Positions 45,261 to 55,804 of a stretch of 64,000 nt of DNA are shown here, piece after piece; position 1 is the first letter of the stretch, and every line of letters begins with the position of its first letter. The stretch is from Theristus sp. LFF4_11 (taxonomy: Eukaryota; Nematoda; Chromadorea; Monhysterida; Xyalidae). The translations under genes and the position numbers were made by a program. The stretch spans positions 1-64,000 of the forward strand of contig JASANC010001326.1 in assembly GCA_030248135.1 (NCBI GenBank). The letters are read 5' to 3'. The notes below the pieces were generated by a model, which worked only from the letters and a program-made list of their open reading frames with translations, was not told the origin of the DNA and made no database searches.

Positions 45261-48200
45261 ATGGCTGATGTCACTGGACCAGCGAGCGAAGTGAACGGGA
45301 TTGCACGGGGTGCATCAGACACGACAGAGGAGACTGAGGGGGACAGCAACTGTGCTCCTGCTCCTGTGCTCTGTGACAAACGTAAACATCGACATTGATA
45401 TGTCTCAGTCAAACTGAGAATCGTTGACAATCAGCTGTTTGATTCATTGATTGCCTGCTGATTTTATTAAAATTGAGCCCACTGACTGGTTCAATTAGCT
45501 ACGATGCAGCGAATCACCATGAAGACTCGGAATGCTGTTTGACTGTAGCTGGAAAGCACAGATTCAGAAAATGTGAAACTGAGTTGGTTTTTCTCAGAAA
45601 ACAACAACACCGGAAGCAACGCACCCGCCGCAGAGAGCATCGCGTCGAAAACTGCAACCGACGAACGCAGCGACGACGACGACGGCCGTCCTGAGTCTGT
45701 GCCGGTCGCAGGATGCTCTGCTGTCCATGGTGGAGCTCTTAGTCATTCATTTTGGTGTTTCCTGCAAATGATCTTTTTTCTCAGTTCTGCAACTCATTGT
45801 GCAAACATAAGATTCCAAACCAGTTTCACGCGGCAATTCAAAACTACCAAAGTGACCCTGATCCCTGGTACACGACAGGGTCACTTTGGCAGTTTTGAAT
45901 TGTCGCATCAAGAAACCAATTTTCGCTCAAACGTCTGCAAACGCATTTGAGTGGTTGAGCAAGAGAAAACAATGACAGATACCTAATGCTTTTTCGGTTG
46001 TGACTTCCAATGAAGCTCTTTTCAGAGTCGCACGTTGCTGAGCATACCAGTCAGAGCGACCACGACACGACCACGTCATCAAACGAGAAAAAACGGGAGA
46101 AAGTCGTCAAGAAGAAAGTCATTGCAATAAAGAGAATCATACAAGTTGGTTTTTGGTTGCGTAATATTGATTTATTCAAACGTGTCATGCCGAAATGAGA
46201 TCAGTTGCTAAAAAACACCTGTATCTCCTCTACGGGCGCCAGTAATGCCAGTTTGGTTCACATTGTTTGCGTGGTTTTTCAGGCAAAGCGATCTGCTGAA
46301 CTGAATATCCGGTTTACTGTGCAAGCAAAGCACATGAAGCCATTCGATTCGGTCGGACACGTTTGAAACAAACAGGTTATAGTACGGTGAAGTGAGTGTC
46401 AGTTTTCAACGTTTCACGCTTGCACAGGTGCTGCATGACAAGTTGGACGACTTGTATGCCGTGGAGGTGCCGATCTGCGGTTCGTCTCTGACGTGCGAGC
46501 GCGACGCACGAATGGCAGAACGGGGTGAAAATGTGGTGGTGAAAATACGTCGCATCGAAAAACAGTTGAAAGACGCGAACAAAATGCTGGGCAAATACAC
46601 CGGACAGTACGACAGCTTGAGAATGAAGTTCGACGGTAGAACGTGAGTGAGCAAGCGGCGAATGCAAGTAGAGTCGGTTTTTTAATCTGTCGGGCTGAAA
46701 TGACGTCATGTGTTCTGAAACAAGCACTTGTGTCATGCACAGCAAAGGTGACTTTCAGTTTTAGCTGATCCCTTCACGAAAAATAATCAGAAAAACGTTA
46801 ACCAAGCTGCGACATTCTGTCCTAGTAGCTGCACATGACCAAGCGCTTTTTGAACCAAATCACTTCATTTCAATGACCACAATAGCACGTTGCAGAACGC
46901 CATAACAACAAGCAGCTCAGCCTCTGTCATTCTTCACTGAGTGAAGTCTGCAGCTGATTCACAATTCATTATTTTTCATAAAAAGAGTTTTCCCGTAATG
47001 ATTATTTCAGCGGGCTGTTTTCGTTGTGTTTAACGAAATCGAACCACATTTGCGACGTCGTCGAAATCGACCAACGTTGTTTTTCAGCGAGCTCGAAACT
47101 CCAATAGAGTTCGTGGATGGTCCATTCGGCGTTGAATTCGACCAAAAACTCACCAAGTTTGTCAACAAAAACTTGAGCGCCCCCGGAGAGCGATGTGCAC
47201 TGGATAAAGTGTTTCGTCAGCCGACCCTGGAGGATGTCATGAAAATGTTGAGCGAAGTCGGTGCCGCTGCTGATCAGTTTGATTGTGGTGCGTCTTGAAC
47301 GGCGCCACCTGGTGGTTTTGTTGTAATTCACGCGGTGTCCTGAGTTTGCTTGTGGTCATGGGCTAAAAAGTTCTCAACAGTCAGAAATTATTCTTGACAC
47401 TCTTGACGGTTTGCAGAGCGCTTGGCGCATGAGACGGTCGATCGGGTCGGCGCAGCCATCAAAGAGCGCCGCCAATATGAAACACAACAGAATTGGGCGG
47501 ATCGATTGCCTGACTGGAAAGAGTACCATGAGTTCGGTAGGGAATCGACAAGCTGTTTCACGCGTTCAATCGTAACCTTTCCACACTTGAATTTTGGTAG
47601 TGTCGAACAAACTGTGAATACAGTATGGCCGAATAAATAAGACAACCCTTGTATCCTCCATCAAGGCGGCATCAGTCGCCGAATTGGAGTTGTCGTTTTC
47701 AAGAATGCCAAGCTAATTAATTCCCTGTCGTGTGTGCAAGCGTAAAAGAATGAACAGAATAACACGAAGAATCAACTGGTTAAAAACACGTCGAATTTCA
47801 CACTCAATTGGGTTTCTGAACGTCTTTTAATTCAAATTTCGCACATACTTTTACTGTTTACTCGGCCATTCCGTAATTGAAAAGAAACTGGACAATTGAC
47901 ACATTTTCAGCTTCCTCGAGCTCGACTTCAACAAGCAAAGATGAAACGGGAGCTGGGGACAGCAACAGCACGGAAAAGACAAGTGCGCATGACAACGCTG
48001 CTCATGGTAAGCAGTTTTTTTCTTTTTTTTGCGTTCATAAATATTATCTTTTCTTTTAGTTCTGCGACTCAATAAGAAATAAGTTTATGCTTGAAACGAA
48101 ATTTCAAAATGGCCCCATCCAGTGAATCAACCGTATCTGAGGGACACGGGTTACTTCACAACGTTTGAATTCCCGCGTAAAGCATGAAACTGCTTGCATC

Positions 48201-50597
48201 TCTGTGCGCGCTTTGAGTCGCAGAACCAAAAGAGAATTCGAAAAAGTGACATTTTCATGACCATTGTTGAATTGTGTATCAGAACCGATCAGTGCTGGAA
48301 ATGGCGACGGCCCTGGTCCCTCGACGGAACCATTGAAAACTGTTGAAACTGCTGAAGACATGCGTTTGGTCAATGGCAGTAGTGGGCGAAACACGCTGTG
48401 CGCGCTCGAACCAGACCCAGCCTCGTATTCGGATGAGCTGAACGCGAAATTGGAGGCGAATAAAAAGATCGCTGATGAACGCATGAAAGCCGCTCAGGAA
48501 AGGGTTCGTTTTTGCTGGCTGCCACTGTAATAGTTATAGCAAGTAACAGGAAAACGCTGTCAAACAAGCATTGTGGTACATCAGTGGTTTTGGGTTTGCT
48601 GTCAAACTGAAAAAAAGAAAAGAAAACATGTACACTTCACTTCACTTCACTTCACACTTCACATTGTGCGCATTGCTTTGATTTCACTGAGCGCAGTTGA
48701 ACGCGGCACTGGCGGCCAACGCAGAAGCAGAGGAGGGCGACGATGTGCTGTGCGAGGATGAGGACGAACAGGAGGAGGAGTATGAAGGCGACGTGGATGA
48801 AGACGAGCACGATGCACGCACGGACGACGACGACACCGAGCACGTGGTGAGTGGCTGCGTTGCGCTGGGCTGGGCGCCAATTGCTCGGTTCAGAGCAGAG
48901 GCATGCTAGTCTGGTGTTGTACACCCATTTCGTTGCTACAGTTCACAGTCGAATTCTGATTCAAGCTCAATCAATCGACCGGCTTGCTCGGAACCAATCG
49001 TTTGAGCTTGCTAAGAATACTCAGTAAACCAAATCGGTAAAAAAACGTCACGTTCATGGCATAACGTGCTATCGTCATTTTCAGTATCACTTTTGAGTTG
49101 CAGACGTAGTCGGGTTCCAGCACGCCTGAAATTCGTTCAACTACGGAAAATATTCTAAAGTTGGTTGTTTAGCCAAAAAAAAAACGCGTGAGAAACTGAC
49201 TGCATTTGAAATATGAAAAAATGACATCCAATACTTTGTGCAATAAACACGACGAATAACAGGTTCGTAATGGACAAACATGTTTTTGTTCACTTAGGCT
49301 AGCAACGGCGATGCTGCGATACAAGACAATCAGAGCGAACAGGGGCGCGATGAGTGTGATGAGGTGGACGGTGAACGGACGCAGCAGCAAGACGACGACG
49401 TGGTGCAACTGTCATCCGGCGAAGAAAACAACGATGACGATGATGACGAGCGCATTGGTGCAAGTAAGCGTGAAAGTTGGCGTTTGTGCAAGTAAGCGTG
49501 AAAGTTGGTGTTGGTGCAAGTAAGCGTGAAAGTTGGTGTTGGTGCAAGTTGGTGTTGGTGCAAGTAAGCGTGAAATTTGGTGTTGGTGCAAGTAAGCGTG
49601 AAAGTTGGTGTTGGTGCAAGTAAGCGTGAAAGTTGGTGTTGGTGCAAGTTGGTGTTGGTACAAGTAAGCGTGAAATTTGGTGTTGGTGCAAGTAAGCGTG
49701 AAAGTTGGTGTTGGTGCAAGTTGGTGTTGGTGCAAGTAAGCGTGAAATTTGGTGTTGGTGCAAGTAAGCGTGAAAGTTGGTGTTGGTGCAAGTAAGCGTG
49801 AAAGTTGGTGTTGGTGCAAGTTGGTGTTGGTGCAAGTAAGCGTGAAATTTGGTGTTGGTGCAAGTAAGCGTGAAAGTTGGTGTTGGTGCAAGTAAGCGTG
49901 AAAGTTGGTGTTGGTGCAAGTGAGCGTGAAATTTGGTGTTGGTGCAAGTAAGCGTGAAAGTTGGTGTTGGTGCAAGTAAGCGTGAAAGTTGGTGTTGGTG
50001 CAAGTGAGCGTGAAATTTGGTGTTGGTGCAAGTAAGCGTGAAAGTTGGTGTTGGTGCAAGTAAGCGTGAAATTTGGTGTTGGTGCAAGTTGGTGTTGGTG
50101 CAAGTAAGCGTGAAATTTGGTGTTGGTGCAAGTAAGCGTGAAAGTTGGTGTTGGTGCAAGTAAGCGTGAAAGTTGGTGTTGGTGCAAGTGAGCGTGAAAT
50201 TTGGTGTTGGTGCAAGTTGGTGTTGGTGCAAGTAAGCGTGAAAGTTGGTGTTGGTGCAAGTAAGCGTGAAAGTTGGTGTTGGTGCAAGTAAACGTGAAAT
50301 TTGGTGTTGGTGCAAGTAAGCGTGAAATTTTGTGTTGGTGCAAGTGAATTCGGTGACATTCGGTGCTTGTGCCACATAGGCTGGGTTGGGTGAGACGTGA
50401 GATGCAGCAACGGCCGCAATGATTGTAAGCAAACAGTGAACAGCGCCATCACCGCGTTCATTATCACTGTTTTTTAATCAGGTGACAGCAGCAGCAACTC
50501 ATCGAATCAGCCTGAAAACGAAGTCGATGATGGCGAGCCGTCCAAGAAAAAAGCCAAGGTGTTGGGTGACGTGATCACGTTGTCTGATAGTGAATGA
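45261..50597 (+). CDS. daxx: DAXX-like histone H3.3 chaperone
   Basis: Nuclear chaperone and SUMO-dependent co-repressor. Inferred exons: 45261-45381, 45598-45729, 46026-46144, 46283-46318, 46428-46642, 47088-47287, 47417-47536, 47911-48006, 48283-48503, 48697-48846, 49298-49463, 50482-50597; about 563 residues, phases fit. The histone-binding helical region is recognisable: IRRIEKQLKDANKMLGKY, VEFDQKLTKFVNKN, TLEDVMKMLSEVGAAADQF and AHETVDRVGAAIKERRQYE align with the vertebrate LExEI...PEVNRRIERLINK...AQDAFRDVGIRLQERR pattern. Long acidic tracts follow (exon 10), and the protein ends DVITLSDSE, the C-terminal SUMO-interacting motif. A second SIM-like DVVQLSSGEE is in exon 11. I see no N-terminal four-helix bundle. 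Exon 6 could start earlier (47012) but frame favours 47088. Confidence 0.82.
45784..45958. repeat. MITE family A copy
   Basis: Left GTTCTGCAACTCATTGTGC, right ACGCATTTGAGTGGTTGAG; inner arms AATTCAAAACTACCAAAGTG and CACTTTGGCAGTTTTGAATT are nearly perfect. DAXX intron 2. Confidence 0.8.
47619..47875. repeat. Tc1/mariner-like MITE (family C)
   Basis: Begins TACAGTATGGCCGAATAAAT and ends TCGGCCATTCCGTA; inner blocks as in 27430-27696. DAXX intron 7. Confidence 0.85.
48059..48226. repeat. MITE family A copy
   Basis: Left GTTCTGCGACTCAATAAG, right GCGCTTTGAGTCGCAGAAC. Fills most of DAXX intron 8 (48007-48282). Confidence 0.8.
48636..48661. repeat. (ACTTC)n microsatellite
   Basis: About five tandem CACTT units at the end of DAXX intron 9. 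Confidence 0.85.
49455..50346. repeat. Minisatellite made of the DAXX exon 11 splice donor
   Basis: About 28 copies of a 28-base unit GTAAGCGTGAAAGTTGGTGT TGGTGCAA (GTGAGC in some), interspersed with about six 16-base short units GTTGGTGTTGGTGCAA. The first unit starts exactly at the exon 11/intron 11 border, and the exon's last bases TTGGTGCAA equal the unit's last bases. On the minus strand the array is open in all frames only because the unit lacks stops there. Confidence 0.95.
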
Positions 50598-51665
50598 GCC
50601 TGCACGAAATCACTTGGCTTGGTGCAATTGTTTTTGGAGTCTGTATTTGTCGGTCAGCTTATCCGTTTTCATCTACATTTGTGTAACAAGTGATCTCTAT
50701 AAAATGCGACAGCGGGGCAATGCTTTGACGTAAACACCTTTTTTGCGAAAGGTTTGTTTCTTTAGCTTTCGGTTTTTGAGATTTCATGGTAAGTTCGTGT
50801 GTTTGTCACTGTCTTTTTCTGCTGCCACCTCCGTACATCGCCAGTTTTCGCTATTTGGTATTCGTTTCACTTTTATTTTTTCGGTGCTTCAAGCAAGCAC
50901 CCACCCGACTTTGCTGCGTTGAATCGATGAGCGAACAATGCACAATCAACAAGTTTATAACGGTGACAAACAAAAATGTGAAAAAAAGAGCGACAAAAAT
51001 GATTTAACAGTTAGGTTATGACCATTTTTTAAACGTTTCCCACTGAAATGACGTCATGTGTCGCCAAACATGCGTTTGCCGTTCACCGCAAACCAGACTT
51101 TCCGTTTAGTCGATTTCTTCCCGTAAACAAACGATGAATGTCGAATCAGTCACACCAAACTGACATTTTAGAGACATTTTGACAAACGGGAGTTTTTAAA
51201 GCAAATGACGTCATTTTAGTCCGGGCACGTTTGAATAAATCCACAATACAGTGCAACAGACGAAACAGAACAAATTAGTCTAAAACCAAAATTAGAAACG
51301 CTTTCACTTTCAAAAAAACTGCTGATAACATTTGAGACAAAAGCTTTGACTGAAAACAGAACAGAAAATTTTAAAAGGGAATTCGAAAAAAACGCCATTG
51401 CATATAAACAAAACAAAAAGCGGGTGTTAGATTTTTATCAGCTTTCGTCATCTGAAAACAAAAACAAAAATGCACACAATGCGCAAAAATACACGCTGAA
51501 GAAATCGTGAACAAACAGCAGTGAAACTGCGCAAATACTTGTGAAAAAAAAACAATGAACCTAACAATAAAATTCAATACCAAACATGATCCGCAACACA
51601 TAATTATTTCCCCATCTTTATCAATTTTATGCACCTCTCCATGCAGCCCACGTTTGCCTGCTCCA
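50598..51665. other. Convergent spacer DAXX / SWIB gene
   Basis: About 1.1 kb, no coding exon or element supported. It contains the 3' UTRs of both genes. Confidence 0.5.
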
Positions 51666-53774
51666 CTACGCCGTCGTCAAACGAGGATCTTTGATGTGCG
51701 TCTTCAGATACTTCATCATTCCAAACGCTCTGAACTTGTTCACTTCTGCACAGAAAGAAAATTTGAAAAAATGGTGATATTCAAGCAAATGGATGATGGG
51801 AGAGAAAACAGTGAGTGGTTGGATGCGCTGAAACTTACTGAACACTTTATGTAGCTCCTCATCGCAGATCACGAACTGCCGATTGTTTGGATCCTGAAAG
51901 AAGGCTGCGTAAAGCGACGCGAGGCAACAACAAAACAGGACACATTCCAGCTGCAACTCACGAAAATGTTGCGCTCCTTGAATATCTGCCACATGCGCTT
52001 GACGACATCTTTGCGTGCCATCTGAAAAAAATGAATTACACCAAAAAGAACAATATGATAATACACGAAAATAGAAGACGAAAAGTATGGTCGAGCTCTA
52101 AATTATGGGCAATCAGCTGATTGGTTAAAGATCACGTGTTGATGTTTTCTGTGCAAAACAGACTACACCACACAGCAGCAGGAATCAGGTAATCACCAGC
52201 CAATCAGCGGATTGCCTGTAATTTAGAGTTCGCCTTTGTGCACCAACGCACGCGGTCAACGCCCATGACAGCGGCCAGCTCCTCCGACAACACGCACTCC
52301 TCCGTGTAGATCGAGCGACCCTCTGCAAACAAAGTGGCAATCGAATCCGAATCAAAACACCACCAGAATCAGACGGTGAAATTTCAATGCAGCCTTACTT
52401 CGCGGTTTCTTCTCCTTGTCGTCGTCTTTCGATTTCTTGTCCACAGCCTGAAACAGACAGGCATTCATTTTTTATGGAATCATTCAGTTTTTTCTTTCAT
52501 CCGGCACCCCAACGTCCCAACCACCCCTACCTCCCCCCCCCACAGCAGACATTTTGCCTGGCACACACAGTGCAGTGCACCTTTTTCTTGTCGCCGTCCG
52601 CCGAGCGTGGCCTTATGCCGAGTTCCTTGCGCTGCAGCTTGCGCGCCACTTGCTCGTCATCCTCGCCGTCGTCGTCGGAGCCGGATGAATCAGACGAACG
52701 AGCTTTCTTTGATGAATGCTGAATTGTGCAAAAAACGGATAAACGTGTGTCTGAAGAAAGATGATGCCTCGGCACAAAATAGAGATGGAAAAACGGAATA
52801 TTTTTCGTGAAAATTTTATTTCTAAAAGACCAAAAAAACGAAGAACTGTTTATTTTGAGCCGGTTCTGCGCCCGAAATAAATTTTTTTATGGAAATAAAA
52901 CCTCTATTTCTTTCATGCCCACTTTACCACGGAAGACAGTCAAAAAGTAATCGACTCAAAAACAAAGAAATAATGGCACACAATTCCTGTATTCAGAAAA
53001 GTCAAACGTGTCGTCGACTGTCGAGTATTATCAAATAAAAGTTACTGCACTCACATGTAAAAGGAAAATCAGAAAACATACGACACAGTTCGTTTTTGAT
53101 CACACTTTTCGTCACAAAATGTTAAAGCAACTGGCAAAGAACCTCTGCGAATGCGAATTACCTTTCTCTTTGGCGCGCCGTTGCTCGTGCTTGCACCCTT
53201 CGCGTCGTCGTCGTCGTCACTCTCTTGCCCACCATCTTCATTCTGGCGGATTTCGTCCAGCTGCTTCAAAAGTATCTCATCGATTTCAGCTTTCCTGAAG
53301 TGGCGAGAACCAGACGTTATTTTTCACATCAATAAAAAAGTGCAATAAAACAAAAAACTAATAAACGTTGTTGCCAAAAAGGTCAAGAAAGAAAGAAACA
53401 CAATGTGAATGGATATGGAATAGCCTCTTTGTTCCAGAAATGACAATGACAAACCAGACGACACGAGTCACACGACTGACAAACAAACAAATGACTAAAA
53501 ACATGCAAGTGCTCACTTTGGTAAAACTGATACGCCAAAGCGTTCCTCAAGCAATCCACGAACCCGGCGACCAGTAAGTTCAGCAAGACTTTCGCGTTCC
53601 AAAATTTCTGAAATTCACTTCAAAATATCAAATACTCACTTGTGCTATTTGCAACGCAAAAAAGTAAACAACAAAACGACCACCTTTAATGCCCTGCTCC
53701 AATTCCGCAGTCGTTGGCAACGGTTTCGTTGCTGATTCGACAGCATCTTTCGGTTGCTGGTCTGACGTTGCCAT
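51666..53774 (-). CDS. SWIB/MDM2-domain protein with N-terminal DEK_C domain
   Basis: Nuclear, chromatin or RNA polymerase I/II-associated family (yeast Uaf30/Tri1 type). Inferred minus-strand exons: 53774-53684, 53607-53517, 53294-53162, 52718-52581, 52447-52399, 52322-52252, 52021-51962, 51893-51839, 51745-51666; 255 residues, phases fit. A DEK_C-type helical region (TGRRVRGLLEERFGVSV) covers about residues 35-60. Acidic, Lys-rich disordered segments with DDDDD runs follow. The C-terminal SWIB domain is VLSEELAAVMGVDRMARKDV, MWQIFKERNIFQDPNNRQFV, ICDEELHKVF and FRAFGMMKYLKTHI. This domain order is that of Uaf30-like proteins. The exact target is unknown. Confidence 0.9.
52090..52231. repeat. 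MITE family B copy
   Basis: Left GTCGAGCTCTAAATTATGGG, right CCTGTAATTTAGAGTTCG; inner GCAATCAGCTGATTGGTTA and CAGCCAATCAGCGGATTGCC. It ends 21 bases from the SWIB exon 6 donor. Confidence 0.8.
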
Positions 53775-54029
53775 GGCAGATGGCACTTCGCTCTTCGCAC
53801 TTGACGACACTTTTTACAGAAGTTTGGATGTTTTTCACTCAAGCCAAGACTGACTGACGAGACAGGACGGAGTACGCACGCGACGGACTACGGAGAGCTG
53901 CCAAGTGCTACTCCAGCCACTGGGTTAACAGTGAGTAAATTTAAAGATGAATGAAAAAAACGACGTTGTAGAGCGTGAGAGCGTAAATTACAATGTTCAC
54001 AATGGAGCTGAAGCAGTAAAACACCCACA
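53775..54029. promoter_or_regulatory. 5' region of the SWIB gene
   Basis: Upstream region of the minus-strand SWIB gene. No coding sequence or clear core promoter motif is visible; it ends at the target duplication of the next element. Confidence 0.4.
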
Positions 54030-54037
54030 GTCCCAAC

Positions 54038-55501
54038 TAGAGATGTAAGGGTCAAAAAAAAAATTTTTTTTAATTTTTTTTTAAAAAAAAGTAAAAAAAA
54101 ATGAGCATTTTTTTTTATTAAAAATTTTTGAAATTTTTTCTTTAATGTGCCCTGAAAATGCCGTTTTTGGCATAATTTTTCGAAAGTTCAACAAAAATTT
54201 TCTTTGACTTTACCTTGTCACTTAGTCTTCAACGCTGCAGGTGGTATTCTGGATTGATTTATCGACTGTTTTCAGCCTTGGTGAGTGATGATCGACTCGC
54301 GCATTGAAGTACTTGAGCGTCGCAAAGGCTAGTTCAACAAATTCCGATGTCGCTAAGGTGAGATAGAAGCAGAGAACTCACATTTACGCATCGTTTTTCA
54401 GGATCTCGAAAGGTGGAAATTGCACTGTCTGCCACTGCAAGCGTAACTTCGTTGGTTGCTCGTTGCTGTTTCGCCTCGTGTCGTCAGCATGATCACACCG
54501 GTTTGTTGTGGAACTTGTTTCCATGTTATTTGAGGTGAATTGAGAGGCAAAACACGAGACGTGATGTCGTCGGTGGGAAAATGGGGTCGCCGAAACCTAG
54601 GGTTGTTAAAAAAAACAAAAATCGTCATTTTTGTTTTTTTTTTAAATTTAAAAAAAAAAATTCAAAAATCAAAGTTGTGCTAAATCAATCAGGGAGTCCG
54701 AAGAACCACATATGATATGCAAGCGCCTCCCGAATGACACCCGTATGGCGGAACTTTGCAGATTTTGTTTTGGTGACCTCAATTACCCCTTTTCCAAACC
54801 GTCACCATGCCTCTTCTTGTGTTTTGACCTCCAAAACGTCACTAATTGTCCCCAGCTAAGCTAATGCTGAAGTGAAGACAAACATACCGCCTTGAAATTC
54901 GATCAATTCTTCTGATGGTTTCGCGACGACACGACACGAAGCAGCAACCAGACAACGTAGCGCTTGCAAACGGTGCAGCGAGCACAATCGGACGCTCTGC
55001 GAGGCTAATCGTCACCTTATCTGCATAGGAAATGGTAGGCTAAGCTTTGGGACGCTCAAAAACTTCATCGCAGATGTTGTCGAAGCCTAAAATCAGTCGG
55101 TAAAACGGTCCAAAATCGACTGCTAAAGGTTTTACGAGGTATAATCAAAGAAAATTTTTGTTGAACTTTCGAAAAATTGTGCCAAAATTGAGGTTTTCAG
55201 AGCATATTAGAGGAAAATTTTTCGAATTTAAAAAAAAAAAAAATCGGCATTTTTGTTTTTTTTAATCACTTTTTTTTTTTTTTAATTTTCATTTTTGTTT
55301 AACAACCCTACCGAAACCAAGTCTGAAATTTTCACCCTCCTCCCATATGAGTGGGGGTCATATGGTAAGTCGGTGGCTCCTCAGATAGTGATATTCGGAC
55401 TCCCTGAAAAATTCTGAACAACTTTCATTTAAAAAAAAAAATAAAAAAAAAAATTTTTTTTTTAAGAAAAAAATAGAAATTTTTTTTTCTTGACATCTCT
55501 A
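54038..55501. mobile_element. Outer hAT-like element with 8-bp target duplication
   Basis: Starts TAGAGATGTAAGGG and ends CTTGACATCTCTA. The flanking 8 bases GTCCCAAC are identical at 54030-54037 and 55502-55509. Next to each end are long poly-A/poly-T runs. No transposase. About half of its length is a second element inserted into it. Confidence 0.88.
54597..55310. mobile_element. Inner hAT-like element nested in the outer one
   Basis: Starts TAGGGTTGTTAAA and ends TTTAACAACCCTA (perfect inverted ends), flanked by identical CCGAAACC at 54589-54596 and 55311-55318. Body homologous to 29994-30649, including ACGTCACTAATTGTCCCCAG and the AACGGTCCAAAATCGACTGC block. Confidence 0.92.
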
Positions 55502-55804
55502 GTCCCAACTCCCAGACGCCACACGGGCTGGGTTGGGGGGGGAGGGGGAGCTGGCGCTGGGCTAGAGGGCGATGTAAGTAGCCTGCTAAAGCAAATTTTC
55601 AAGGAAGTACCACGTTAAATTAAATTACCCTGCTCATTTTGACGTTAAATTAACGTTTTCAACAGTAAACAAAAAAGACTGGTTTGATTTTACATTTTAC
55701 AAATCCACCGAGTTTGGGGCAATTTTATTTCCATCTTGTTTGTTCTATTAAATATCGAAAATACAGAAAAAATGTCAGAGCCTTTATATTATAAATTAAT
55801 ATCA

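Noticed and set aside
47012..47087. Earlier start of DAXX exon 6
   Set aside because: An acceptor exists at 47011 and the first residues look plausible, but that frame stops before the conserved VEFDQKLTKFVNK region; the acceptor at 47087 continues in the right frame.
49455..50346. CRISPR-like array
   Set aside because: The units are head-to-tail without unique spacers, in a eukaryotic intron; it is a minisatellite.
49299..50467. Three long minus-strand open frames (over 330 residues each) of repeating His-Gln-Leu-Ala-Pro-Thr type
   Set aside because: They arise because the 28-base repeat has no stop on the minus strand in any frame; all three frames are open over the same DNA, and the sense strand is a DAXX intron.
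52770..52920. Another hAT-like element (TAGAGATGG ... CCTCTA)
   Set aside because: The ends are weakly inverted but no 8-bp duplication flanks them, and the interior shows no clear match to the other elements.
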